26,018 bases of DNA from CALLVY01 sp937899855. GTDB lineage: Bacteria; Bacteroidota; Bacteroidia; Chitinophagales; Saprospiraceae. Positions 8,381 to 15,824 of the stretch are shown here, piece by piece. Location of the stretch: assembly GCA_039820405.1 (NCBI GenBank), contig JBCBQC010000092.1, positions 1-26,018 on the forward strand, given 5' to 3'. Made by a program: the position numbers and the translations under genes. Under the pieces are notes generated by a model. It was not told where the DNA came from, did no database searches, and saw nothing but the letters and a program-made list of their open reading frames with translations. Positions within the stretch are counted from its first letter, which is position 1. Each line of letters begins with the position of its first letter.

Positions 8381-10567
8381 TCACGTCCGGAGTGCCGCGA
8401 TCGTCTCCAGGATTTCGGTCACCGTTTCCACCAGTTCGCCCCCCATGCGCTGATACTCGCGGCCAAAACGCTCCTTTTGCAAGGCCAGGCCCGCGTAATA
8501 AACCGGCTTGAGCCGATCGATCCCCTGGCGCGATTCGATCGAATCCCAAAACGATCGCAGGGCGTCCCATTCTCCCCGGGCCATCAGGTAGAACAGGGAC
8601 AAGTAAAGGGTGGTGTCCAAATCCCCACCCGCCCGTCGTTCGTCGAGCGTCAGGCCGTAAATCCGGTAGTGGTCCAGCACCCTTTTAAAACAGTGGGTCG
8701 CCTCCGTTGGTCGTCGCAAGTACCGGTGGTACAAGCTCCCCAAGCTCCGCCAGGCGTCGAGCTGTCCTTCCTCCGCCGCTGCACGATAGAGGGGCACTGC
8801 CCGCTGGGGCTCCTCCAGCTGGTGGATGTACAACTCCGCCAGGTTCCAGCCCGCCTCGCGGTCGCCCGCCTCGTGGGCCCGTTGGAAGTACTCCACCGCT
8901 CGGGGATAATCCCGTTGAGCGACTTGATAGAGCAGGCCCAAATTGTACCAGGCCCTGGGGTGGCGGTATTCGGCGGCGCGTAAAAACTGCTGCTCGGCTT
9001 CTCGGGGTCGTTGGAGGCGGTACTGGTACAAAATGCCCAGTTGGTTGTGTGCTTCCGGGGCTGCGGTTTTGGTGGCGGCCCGTAGGCAGCGTTCGGCCCG
9101 GGCGTAATCCCGGAGATCATCGGCGTAGATTTGGCCGAGGAGCAATTGGTTTTGGTCGCGCTGTTGGAGCAGTAGGGGCAGGGCTTGGCGGTAGGCGCGG
9201 CGCTGGAGTAAGCCCTGGAGCTCCCGCCTGGCGAGGGAGGCGCGTTGGGGGGGAGGAGATGGGAGGGGGCGTGGTTCGGGCTTGGCTTGGAGGGGGGCCA
9301 GGCTGAGGGCTTCGGCCAGTAGGGTGTGGGCCCGCTGTGGAGCGTGCGGGTCCGACGGGTTGGGGGGAGGGGCGCTGGCGCACCAAGCCTCGGTAAAGGC
9401 CAGCAGATCCCGCAAGCGGGACCGCCCCTTGGCGTCTCCATTGCGCCACAGGTACCAGAGGTTAAAAAACCGTTCGCGCAAACGGTACAAGTGGTTTTTG
9501 GTATCGGTCGTGATTTTTTCGACCCAGCGGTTTTTGACCAGGGTTTGCAATTGGGCCGAGACCACCTTACTCGCCAAACGTCCCCCGCGGGCAATTTCTC
9601 CGACTTGGATCGCGTCCCAGTGTAGGGCAATTTGAGCGATGATCTCCTGTTGGGCGGGGGGCAGCCGGTCCACCCGTTCCTGGTAGGTGGGGCTCCACTG
9701 GTCCAGGAGTTGCTCCAGATCGGCAAAGGCCGAATCGCCATTCCGATCTTCGGCGTGGAGTTTGAAGAGGGCAATCAAGTTTCGCAGTACACCACCACTG
9801 AGCCGTCGAATGGTTTCTATCCGGGGTCCCTGGGCGGCGATCCGAGCCCCCATTCCGGGGCGGCCACTCCGCTCGGCCAGGCTCCGGAGCAGCGCTCGGG
9901 TGGCTTCGGTCGCGAGTGGGTCCAGTTGTTCGACTTTAAAAAACTCGTAAAGGGGATGCTGGTAATCGTAAAAGGCTTGGGGGACGGCTTCGGCGCTGGC
10001 GATGAGGCGAATCTCGGCGGAGGTCTGCAGCACCTTCCGCAGACGGTGCAGTTCCGCTTGGCTGAATTTGGGGAGTAGGCGGTCAAAATTATCCACCAGC
10101 AGGAGCAATTTGCGGCGGCCCATGCGGAGCTGCTGGTCGAGCAGTTGTTGGAGGGCGCGTTCGTAGGTGGCGTCCTCGCGGTGGCGGGTGGAGAGGCGGG
10201 CGCGCTCCTCGGTGAGGGAGGCAAAGAGGGGGACTTTTTCGATGAGCAGGTCCAAGCTGCGTTCCCAAAGTTGGTACAGTTTACGGATGCCGTGCTCCGC
10301 TTCGTTGAAGAGTAGAGGGACCAATCCGGCTGTATTTTCCGAGGGTTCCTCCACTCGGTAAGCCAGGCGGAGGAGGAGGCTGGTCTTGCCCATTCCGCTA
10401 CGGCCGGCGATGAGGAGGTGCTGCTCGGGGGTCTTCATGGGGGCTTCTTGGACGTCCCGCCACAAACGCCGGAAGACCGGGGCGTGGGCGAGGGGCTGCT
10501 CCAGAAAGAGGTCCCGGTCTTGGCTCCGGGGGTGGTACAGTCGTACGTTCCATTTGGCTGCGCTCAT
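8381..10567 (-). CDS. P-loop ATPase with winged-helix-like region and TPR/Sel1-like C-terminal repeats
   Basis: This 728-residue protein carries Walker A (GRSGMGKT, residues 55-62) and Walker B (KLLLLVDNFD, 153-162). The residue after the Walker B aspartate is Asn rather than the usual Glu. A helical and winged-helix-like region follows at about 290-360, then YRLRERFFNLWYLWR (361-375), which resembles the end of the upstream ATPase. A Pro-rich linker (about 400-440) leads to helical repeats from about 470 to 625 with the Sel1/TPR pattern (HNQLGILYQY, WYNLGLLYQV, GWNLAELYIH, WRSLGSLYHR). The layout recalls STAND-type signalling ATPases, which use a nucleotide switch and a repeat-based sensor. 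It starts with an ATG 24 nt after the upstream ATPase gene stops, so the two form an operon. Partner and trigger are unknown. Confidence 0.8.
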   Translation of the reverse strand: MSAAKWNVRLYHPRSQDRDLFLEQPLAHAPVFRRLWRDVQEAPMKTPEQHLLIAGRSGMGKTSLLLRLAYRVEEPSENTAGLVPLLFNEAEHGIRKLYQLWERSLDLLIEKVPLFASLTEERARLSTRHREDATYERALQQLLDQQLRMGRRKLLLLVDNFDRLLPKFSQAELHRLRKVLQTSAEIRLIASAEAVPQAFYDYQHPLYEFFKVEQLDPLATEATRALLRSLAERSGRPGMGARIAAQGPRIETIRRLSGGVLRNLIALFKLHAEDRNGDSAFADLEQLLDQWSPTYQERVDRLPPAQQEIIAQIALHWDAIQVGEIARGGRLASKVVSAQLQTLVKNRWVEKITTDTKNHLYRLRERFFNLWYLWRNGDAKGRSRLRDLLAFTEAWCASAPPPNPSDPHAPQRAHTLLAEALSLAPLQAKPEPRPLPSPPPQRASLARRELQGLLQRRAYRQALPLLLQQRDQNQLLLGQIYADDLRDYARAERCLRAATKTAAPEAHNQLGILYQYRLQRPREAEQQFLRAAEYRHPRAWYNLGLLYQVAQRDYPRAVEYFQRAHEAGDREAGWNLAELYIHQLEEPQRAVPLYRAAAEEGQLDAWRSLGSLYHRYLRRPTEATHCFKRVLDHYRIYGLTLDERRAGGDLDTTLYLSLFYLMARGEWDALRSFWDSIESRQGIDRLKPVYYAGLALQKERFGREYQRMGGELVETVTEILETIAALRT

Positions 10568-10591
10568 CGCGGGTGTTTTTTAGAGGGGGCG

Positions 10592-11737
10592 CTAGCTGGC
10601 GTGCTTGCGCCACCACAGTTGGAGGATGGGCGAGTTGAAGCGGTAGCTGCCCCCCTGGGAATTGATGTAGCCATCGAATTCGAGTACTTCGAGTACGCTC
10701 TGGGCTTCCCGCTGGTCGCCGTAGTGGTCGAGGGGGATGTGGTCTTTGATGGCGATTTCGGAGAGGATGATTTTGGCCAGGGTACTCTCGGTGTGGGTCA
10801 GGGATTTGTCGAGTCGGCTGTAGTAGCTTTCGAAATAAATGTTGTTGCGGTGATTGCTCGCCTTTTCAATCACTTGGTCCACGTCCGCCTTGCTGATGAC
10901 GCGGGGTTCCAATTCGTATTCGTCGATGAGCATCTGCACGATGAGTTGGATAAAAAAGGGCATCAACCAGCGCAGTTGGTCCAGCATGTAGTCGATGGTC
11001 TTGGGCGAATGGCGGACGCCGTAGGTCTTGAGGAGTTGGCGGGTAAATTGCTTGCCTTCTTCCCGGCTGAGGGGGGGCACCTCGATGATGTTGAGGTCGT
11101 TGATGGTGGCGGTGGCCTTGAGCTTGCCCGCAATATTGGGCAAGCCGATCGATCCGGTGTAGATAAACTGGAGGCCCCGTTGGGCCCTCTGGCGGATGCT
11201 GCGGTTGATGTGTAGGAATTCGACCCCGGCTTCGTCGCCCTGTTCCTTGGCGATGCGTTCGAGAGCCACCGGGAATTCGTCGATCAGCAGGACGATGCGG
11301 AATTCGTCGGTATCCATCCGCCGCATCAAATCTTCGAAGACGCGGCTGTACTTGGGCTTTTCCCGTTGCTGGGTTTCCAGCTCGACGTTCCAGACTTTGA
11401 CTTTTTTGATGTGCTCCGCAAAATGGGCGAAAAGGCTCTGCGCTTTTTCCGAGGCCTTGATCAATTGGCTAACTGCCGAGCTCTCGAGTAATTCTTCCGA
11501 TAACAGTTCGAAGTATTTTTCGGTATCGTCGATGTCCTCGACGCTGATGTACAAAAAGACGTAGCCCGCCCGGGGATTGTCCTCCAAATAGCGCATGATC
11601 GCGGTTTTGCCCGATCGGCGGGGAGCGGAGATGTAGACGTGGTTGCCCGCATCGAGGCGGCGATAGATTTTCTTGATGATCTGTTCGCGGGGGAAAAAGT
11701 CCTTGCCCCGGGGCGTCTGTCCGACGATATTTCTCAT
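10592..11737 (-). CDS. AAA-type P-loop ATPase (archaeal-type ATPase_2/AAA_14-like)
   Basis: From the ATG at 11737 the product has 381 residues; an in-frame TTG at 11782 would add 15. The shorter start is preferred because a perfect -7 promoter box overlaps that TTG. Numbered from the longer start, Walker A is SAPRRSGKT (52-60), Walker B is IVLLIDEF (163-170) with the usual Asp-Glu, and a sensor-1-like FIYTGSIGL lies at 206-214. The C-terminal part looks like a winged helix ending in YRFNSPILQLWWRKH, a feature typical of the archaeal-type ATPase_2/DUF234 lineage. These ATPases are widespread and mostly uncharacterised. It is the first gene of a two-gene operon with the TPR-bearing ATPase. Confidence 0.82.
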   Translation of the reverse strand: MRNIVGQTPRGKDFFPREQIIKKIYRRLDAGNHVYISAPRRSGKTAIMRYLEDNPRAGYVFLYISVEDIDDTEKYFELLSEELLESSAVSQLIKASEKAQSLFAHFAEHIKKVKVWNVELETQQREKPKYSRVFEDLMRRMDTDEFRIVLLIDEFPVALERIAKEQGDEAGVEFLHINRSIRQRAQRGLQFIYTGSIGLPNIAGKLKATATINDLNIIEVPPLSREEGKQFTRQLLKTYGVRHSPKTIDYMLDQLRWLMPFFIQLIVQMLIDEYELEPRVISKADVDQVIEKASNHRNNIYFESYYSRLDKSLTHTESTLAKIILSEIAIKDHIPLDHYGDQREAQSVLEVLEFDGYINSQGGSYRFNSPILQLWWRKHAS

Positions 11738-11779
11738 GTAGACTGGATTGCGATGTTGAGTTAACCAATTGTACAAAGA

Positions 11780-11787
11780 CAAATCTA
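11780..11787 (-). promoter_or_regulatory. Candidate Bacteroidetes -7 promoter box for the ATPase operon
   Basis: Read on the minus strand the sequence is TAGATTTG, a full match to the Bacteroidetes consensus TAnnTTTG, inside an AT-rich stretch of about 45 bp. No TTG sits at the expected 19-21 bp spacing; the nearest ones are 11 and 26 bp away. If it is used, transcription would begin near 11774, which supports translation from the ATG at 11737. Confidence 0.45.
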
Positions 11788-11931
11788 ATTTATTTTAACA
11801 ATAAAATCATTGTCAAGTTTCCATTTGTCCCGCTTTTTCTCCATTTTTAGGCATTCTCAGCGGCTCGGCCTAGCTTTATCCCCGCCGTTGGGGTCCGCCA
11901 AAGCAGTATCCTTTCACCTAACCCCCAGCTC

Positions 11932-12822
11932 ATGCCCACCATCCTCCGCACCCCCGACGAACGTTTTACCGATCTGCCGGACTATCCCTTTGCCCCCCAC
12001 TACCACGAGCTTTCCGACGGCCTGCGACTGCACTACCTCGACGAGGGCGAAGCCTCCGCACCCACCGTGCTGCTGCTCCACGGTGAACCTTCCTGGTCCT
12101 ACCTCTATCGCAAGATGATTCCCGTACTGGTGGCGGCAGGATACCGTACCCTCGCCCCCGACCTGATCGGCTTTGGCAAGTCCGATAAGCTGGCCGAGCA
12201 AAGCGACTACAGCTACCGCCGCCACCTCGACTGGCTCCGGGAATGGGTCGATGCGCTTGATTTGCGGGGCATTCGCCTTTTTGTACAGGATTGGGGAGGC
12301 CTGTTGGGCCTGCGACTCCTGACCGAAAGCCCCGACCGCTATACCCACGTCGTGGCGGCCAATACGACCCTGCCAGTGGGGAAGGGGACGATTTCCCCCG
12401 CCTTTAGCAAATGGCGGGATTTTGCGGCGCAGTCTCCCCGGTTTGACGTCGGTCGGATCATCAATTCGGGAACGGTGAGCGAACTGTCGGAAGCCGTCGT
12501 GGCGGCCTACAATGCTCCTTTTCCCTCGGCGGCTTACCAGGCGGCGGCGCGGGTATTCCCCAGTCTGGTGCCCGTGGAGGAAAGCGATCCCGAGGCCCTG
12601 CCCAATCGGGAAGCCTGGCGGGTCCTGCGGTCCTGGGAGCGTCCCTTTCTGACCCTCTTTGGAACGGAGGATCCCATCATGGCGGGGATGGAGCAAGTCT
12701 TCCAAAAAAACGTACCGGGTGCTGCGGGACAGGCCCACCAACTCCTGCCCGCGGGGCATTTTATTCAGGAAGACCGGGGAGTGGAACTGGCTGGAATCAT
12801 TGCGAAATTTTACCGAACTTAG
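11932..12822 (+). CDS. Haloalkane dehalogenase-like alpha/beta hydrolase (HLD-I type)
   Basis: This 296-residue cytoplasmic alpha/beta hydrolase has the layout of subfamily I haloalkane dehalogenases. The oxyanion motif is HGEPSWSYLYRKM (50-62). The nucleophile Asp120 lies in VQDWGG, followed by Trp121, a halide-binding position. A second candidate halide-binding Trp161 lies in FSKWRDF. Asp247 (GTEDP) and His276 (AGHFIQED) complete the triad. The Asp nucleophile followed by Trp argues for a dehalogenase rather than an esterase or epoxide hydrolase, though natural substrates of such genes are often unknown. The stop codon TAG is the first TA(G) of the adjoining 166-bp repeat, so the present C terminus was set by that insertion. 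The gene is divergent from the ATPase operon. Confidence 0.87.
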   Translation: MPTILRTPDERFTDLPDYPFAPHYHELSDGLRLHYLDEGEASAPTVLLLHGEPSWSYLYRKMIPVLVAAGYRTLAPDLIGFGKSDKLAEQSDYSYRRHLDWLREWVDALDLRGIRLFVQDWGGLLGLRLLTESPDRYTHVVAANTTLPVGKGTISPAFSKWRDFAAQSPRFDVGRIINSGTVSELSEAVVAAYNAPFPSAAYQAAARVFPSLVPVEESDPEALPNREAWRVLRSWERPFLTLFGTEDPIMAGMEQVFQKNVPGAAGQAHQLLPAGHFIQEDRGVELAGIIAKFYRT

Positions 12823-12985
12823 GTCGTGTCTTACCAATACCCATCGGTGAATCTGACTCATCTTTAGGACTTCTCCGTCGCCTATTCCGAGCCAAATAGC
12901 TCTGGCTATTCGGCTCGGAATAAGGCTCGGCGAGAACCAAAATCTGGGCCACCTTCCTCCAAAAGCATTTGTAAGACACCACCTA
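12820..12985 (+). repeat. MITE-like 166-bp element, copy 1
   Basis: The element is bounded by 15-bp terminal inverted repeats: TAGGTCGTGTCTTAC on the left and the complement of TAGGTGGTGTCTTAC on the right (one mismatch). TA is present at both outer ends, as expected if TA was the duplicated target. In the middle is a long hairpin at 12885-12920 with 16-nt arms, one mismatch and a TCTG loop. It matches copy 2 at 155 of 166 positions with no gaps. It encodes no transposase, so it would be a non-autonomous element. Its left end supplies the dehalogenase stop codon, and its right end lies 22 bp before the next ATG. Confidence 0.85.
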
Positions 12986-13007
12986 GCCCAAAATATACCC
13001 ACTGCTC

Positions 13008-14492
13008 ATGAAAACCAGACTGCTCTTCGTTCTCCTACTCGCCCTTTTATTCGGCCCAAGCCTCGACGCCCGCCACATCCTGGGGGGGGAAGTGACCTAC
13101 GAATGCCTCGACGTGAATTTGCTCCAGGTGCGGCTGCGCATTTACCGCGACTGCTCCTCCAGCGGGGCCAATTTTGACGATCCCGCGGTTATCAGTATTT
13201 ACCGACAAAACGGTGCGGATTACGAATTGGTGCGTACCGATGCCGCTCCGCCCGTAGATATCGAAAGTTACTTTCCCGAGGTGGATGCTTGTACCATTTT
13301 ACCTACGGATTACTGCGTTCAGAAGGGGGATTATTTTACCACCTTGCTGATCGAGCCCACCGGTTCGGGCCAGCGCTACGTGGTGGTCTACCAACGGTGC
13401 TGTCGGAGTAATGAGGTGCAAAACGTTCAACTGCCCGAGGAAACGGGGCTGACCCTCAGCTTGGAGCTGGGGCCGGAGGTGTACGAGCCCTGTATCGATG
13501 GCCCGGCTTTTGATGACCTACCTCCCGCCGTCGCCTGCGTCAACCAACCCCTAGCGCTGGATTTTTCGGCCACCGATCCCGACGGCGACGAGCTGCGCTA
13601 TTTTTTTTGCAATCCCCGGGCGGGGGGGGGCCTGGGGGGCTCTCCCGAACGACCGGGGGATGCCCGGGCCTGTGATGGGGTGGCGCCCAATCCGGCTTGT
13701 CCCCCTCCTTTTGATACGGTGCGGTATTTGGGCTCCTTGTACAGCGGTTCGGCACCACTCGGTGGGGATCCCAAGATTCGGGTCGATGCCCAAACGGGGA
13801 TAGTGAGCGGGACGCCCCCCTTTGCAGGGACCTTCAATTACGGACTCTGCGTCGAAAAATACCGCAATGGCAATTTGGTTTTTACCCTCCGTCGGGACTT
13901 CCAGCTCACGGTCACCGATTGTGGCGGGAATTTGCCCCAGTTTGATCCGCCGGCGGAGTCGCGGGGCGATACCCTGGTGTTTAACACCTGTGGCGACTTG
14001 GAGCTGCGTTTTGACATTGAGAACATCGATGCGGGGGACGCGGGAGAGTACCTCTGGGAAGTCGACGTGATGGGGGATGGCAATTTCGTTCCGTCCACGG
14101 CTTGGTCGCCCACGTACACCTTTGCCGGTCCGGGGATTTACGCGGGGCGGCTTTCTTTTTACGGTGGCCTGGCTTGCGAAAGGGTTTATCCGCTGCGGAT
14201 CAATACCACCGCCTGTAATCCCACCTCCACTGACCAGCCGGAGGAAATGCCCCTCCGTATTTTTCCCAATCCCACCCGCGATTGGTTGTGGCTAGAATGG
14301 GACGCCAATTCCGGTCGGGCCGAGTTGGCCCTTGAGGTCTACGATGCGCGGGGCCGTTTGCAACAGCAGTTGCGCGTGCGGGAGTCGCGCTACGGCTTGG
14401 ATACGCGGGACTGGGGGCCGGGCCTGTACTGGTTGCGCTATCGGGTGGGGGAACAGGACTGGCAAACGCAGCGCTTTGTCGTCATCCGCTAA
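13008..14492 (+). CDS. Secreted protein: Cys-rich HIIGGE-type module plus T9SS type A sorting domain
   Basis: This 494-residue protein has a signal peptide (about 1-22). Residues 23-305 form a Cys-rich module shared with the three large paralogues at 18827-25680. Its landmarks are HILGGEVTYECL, IYRDC, YQRCCR, CVNQPLALDFSATDPDGDELRY, CDGVAPNPACPPPF, TGIVSGTPPFAG and RRDFQLTVTDC. The DPDGDEL and SGTP parts look like a cadherin/He_PIG-type immunoglobulin-like fold. A further beta-rich stretch leads to a type A sorting domain (416-494: IFPNPTRDWLWLEW to FVVIR). Unlike the paralogues it has no PKD repeats and no type B domain. It is probably a surface or released binding protein; the ligand is unknown. 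The gene sits alone between two direct copies of the 166-bp repeat. Confidence 0.88.
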   Translation: MKTRLLFVLLLALLFGPSLDARHILGGEVTYECLDVNLLQVRLRIYRDCSSSGANFDDPAVISIYRQNGADYELVRTDAAPPVDIESYFPEVDACTILPTDYCVQKGDYFTTLLIEPTGSGQRYVVVYQRCCRSNEVQNVQLPEETGLTLSLELGPEVYEPCIDGPAFDDLPPAVACVNQPLALDFSATDPDGDELRYFFCNPRAGGGLGGSPERPGDARACDGVAPNPACPPPFDTVRYLGSLYSGSAPLGGDPKIRVDAQTGIVSGTPPFAGTFNYGLCVEKYRNGNLVFTLRRDFQLTVTDCGGNLPQFDPPAESRGDTLVFNTCGDLELRFDIENIDAGDAGEYLWEVDVMGDGNFVPSTAWSPTYTFAGPGIYAGRLSFYGGLACERVYPLRINTTACNPTSTDQPEEMPLRIFPNPTRDWLWLEWDANSGRAELALEVYDARGRLQQQLRVRESRYGLDTRDWGPGLYWLRYRVGEQDWQTQRFVVIR

Positions 14493-14549
14493 ATTGGCGG
14501 CGCTCTTCTGTTTATATTCGTCCAGCGGCCAATGGTGAATAATCCAGTT

Positions 14550-14715
14550 TGGGTTGTGTCTTACCAATACCCATCGGTGAATCTGATCCATCTTTAGAAC
14601 CTCTCCGTCGCCTATTCTGAGCCCAATAGCTCTGGCTATTCGGCTCGGAATAAGGCTCGGCGAGAACCAAAATCTGGACCACCTTCCTCCAAAAGCATTT
14701 ATAAGACACAACCTA
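14550..14715 (+). repeat. MITE-like 166-bp element, copy 2
   Basis: This copy has the same length and orientation as copy 1, with 11 substitutions. The terminal inverted repeats are TGGGTTGTGTCTTAC and the complement of TAGGTTGTGTCTTAT. The central hairpin arms carry two mismatches. The left outer dinucleotide is TG and the right one TA, so one target base has probably mutated. It lies 58 bp after the stop of the 13008-14492 gene and ends 48 bp before the next ATG. Confidence 0.85.
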
Positions 14716-14716
14716 A

Positions 14717-14738
14717 GGGTACGGGACCTGTCGTACCC
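14717..14738 (+). other. Small perfect hairpin upstream of the 14764 gene
   Basis: GGGTACG and CGTACCC form a 7-bp stem around an 8-nt loop. It stands directly next to the end of repeat copy 2 and 26 bp before the ATG at 14764. There is no T run, so it is more likely a leader structure or leftover of the insertion than a terminator. Confidence 0.4.
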
Positions 14739-14763
14739 CAACGTTTCACCAAAATTTTGTAAG

Positions 14764-15738
14764 ATGAAAATTAAGACCTTCCCCCTGAGCTTATTCTTGC
14801 TCTCGTTGCTTTTCGGGCTTGGTGCGCCACTGAGTGCTCAGATTGACTTTGCCCCGGTGGGGGCCCAGTGGTGGTACGCCAATCACTACATTTCGCCCTG
14901 GCCCAATACCATCTACTCCGTTGAATCCACCCGCGATACCGTCGTAGCGGGGCGGGACTGTCGGCTTTTGGAATATACCTTTTACGGTCGCGACAGCACT
15001 TGGGTGATGCCCGAGGCCAGTGTACTGGTCAGTAGCGATGACGATCGGGTCTACCTTTACCTGCGGGATTCCTTTCACGTCCTGTACGACTTTACGGCGA
15101 CGGTCGGAAGCATTTTGCGCATTCCCGTCGCTCCGGCCCTGCAGCATTACGGCTACGGTAATGCTTTTGTCGTTGGAGATTTTGACACCTATTTTGACGT
15201 GGAGGTAGACTCCGTATTCACCGTGGACTTCTCGGGGCAGCGTTTGCGGGCGTATCATACCAAACCCTTCCGGCGAGACGATGGCATCGAGGTCATGCAT
15301 TGGTACTATGGAGATGCCATTGTCGAAAAGGTGGGTCCCATTGGGGACAATGCCTTTTTTGGTATTTTTGGTATCAAGGCGCTCGGGGGCAGCGTTTGCC
15401 CCGCCTTCCAGTGCTACTCCGATAGCAGCCTGGCCTACCAGGAAGTCAGCCCCTGCGATCGGATGTTTCCGCACACGGCCACCCGTGAGCTTCCCCTCGC
15501 CGATTGGTCGCTCGACATCCACCCCAATCCGACCCAGGATCTGCTGTGGATCAACGGCCCCGATCAGATGGGAGCTACCTTGCGGATATTCGGAGCGACC
15601 GGTCAGGTGGTCTACGCTCGGGAGGGCTGGCGGAACGAGGGGCCGTTGTCCACTCGGGATTGGGCGCCCGGCTGGTACTGGTTGTACTACGAATACGAGG
15701 GCCGTCACCGAACGGAAAAATTTCTCGTGGTGGATTGA
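14764..15738 (+). CDS. Secreted protein with T9SS type A sorting domain
   Basis: This 324-residue protein has a signal peptide (cleavage near LSA|Q at residue 25). The body (about 26-245) is rich in Tyr, Asp and Val, has few cysteines and resembles a lone beta-rich extracellular domain that I cannot assign. Residues 250-324 are a type A sorting domain (LDIHPNPTQDLLWI, RIFGATGQVVY, APGWYWLYY, EKFLVVD). The tail is similar in wording to that of the 13008-14492 protein (TRDWGPGLYWL versus TRDWAPGWYWL), so the two sorting domains are probably closely related. Repeat copy 2 occupies most of the upstream region and may have replaced the native promoter. The specific role is unknown. Confidence 0.87.
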   Translation: MKIKTFPLSLFLLSLLFGLGAPLSAQIDFAPVGAQWWYANHYISPWPNTIYSVESTRDTVVAGRDCRLLEYTFYGRDSTWVMPEASVLVSSDDDRVYLYLRDSFHVLYDFTATVGSILRIPVAPALQHYGYGNAFVVGDFDTYFDVEVDSVFTVDFSGQRLRAYHTKPFRRDDGIEVMHWYYGDAIVEKVGPIGDNAFFGIFGIKALGGSVCPAFQCYSDSSLAYQEVSPCDRMFPHTATRELPLADWSLDIHPNPTQDLLWINGPDQMGATLRIFGATGQVVYAREGWRNEGPLSTRDWAPGWYWLYYEYEGRHRTEKFLVVD

Positions 15739-15824
15739 AGGATCCCCGGACTGTCGGGAAGGAGGTGGGGTAAAACTGGGGTATTTTACTTACCTTTTGG
15801 CCTTAACCATTTCTTGACTCCCTC

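Noticed and set aside
8210..8983. Plus-strand 257-codon frame spanning the end of the DUF2306-like gene and the ATPase gene
   Set aside because: It overlaps two supported genes in other frames and its composition follows their codon pattern.
11914..13002. Long minus-strand open frame (362 codons) over the dehalogenase gene
   Set aside because: It lies opposite a well-supported gene and reads through the repeat; it has no domain or signal of its own. GC-rich coding DNA often leaves such antisense frames open.
12820..14715. Composite transposon carrying the type A surface-protein gene
   Set aside because: Neither flanking copy encodes a transposase, no outer target duplication is visible, and both are short non-autonomous elements. 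Two independent insertions are simpler, although recombination between them remains possible.
14292..14741. Minus-strand frame sharing a peptide (FWFSPSLIPSRIARAI and flanks) with the frame at 11914-13002
   Set aside because: The shared peptide is the reverse reading of the 166-bp repeat. The 11 differences between copies mostly change amino acids, so there is no sign of selection on a protein.
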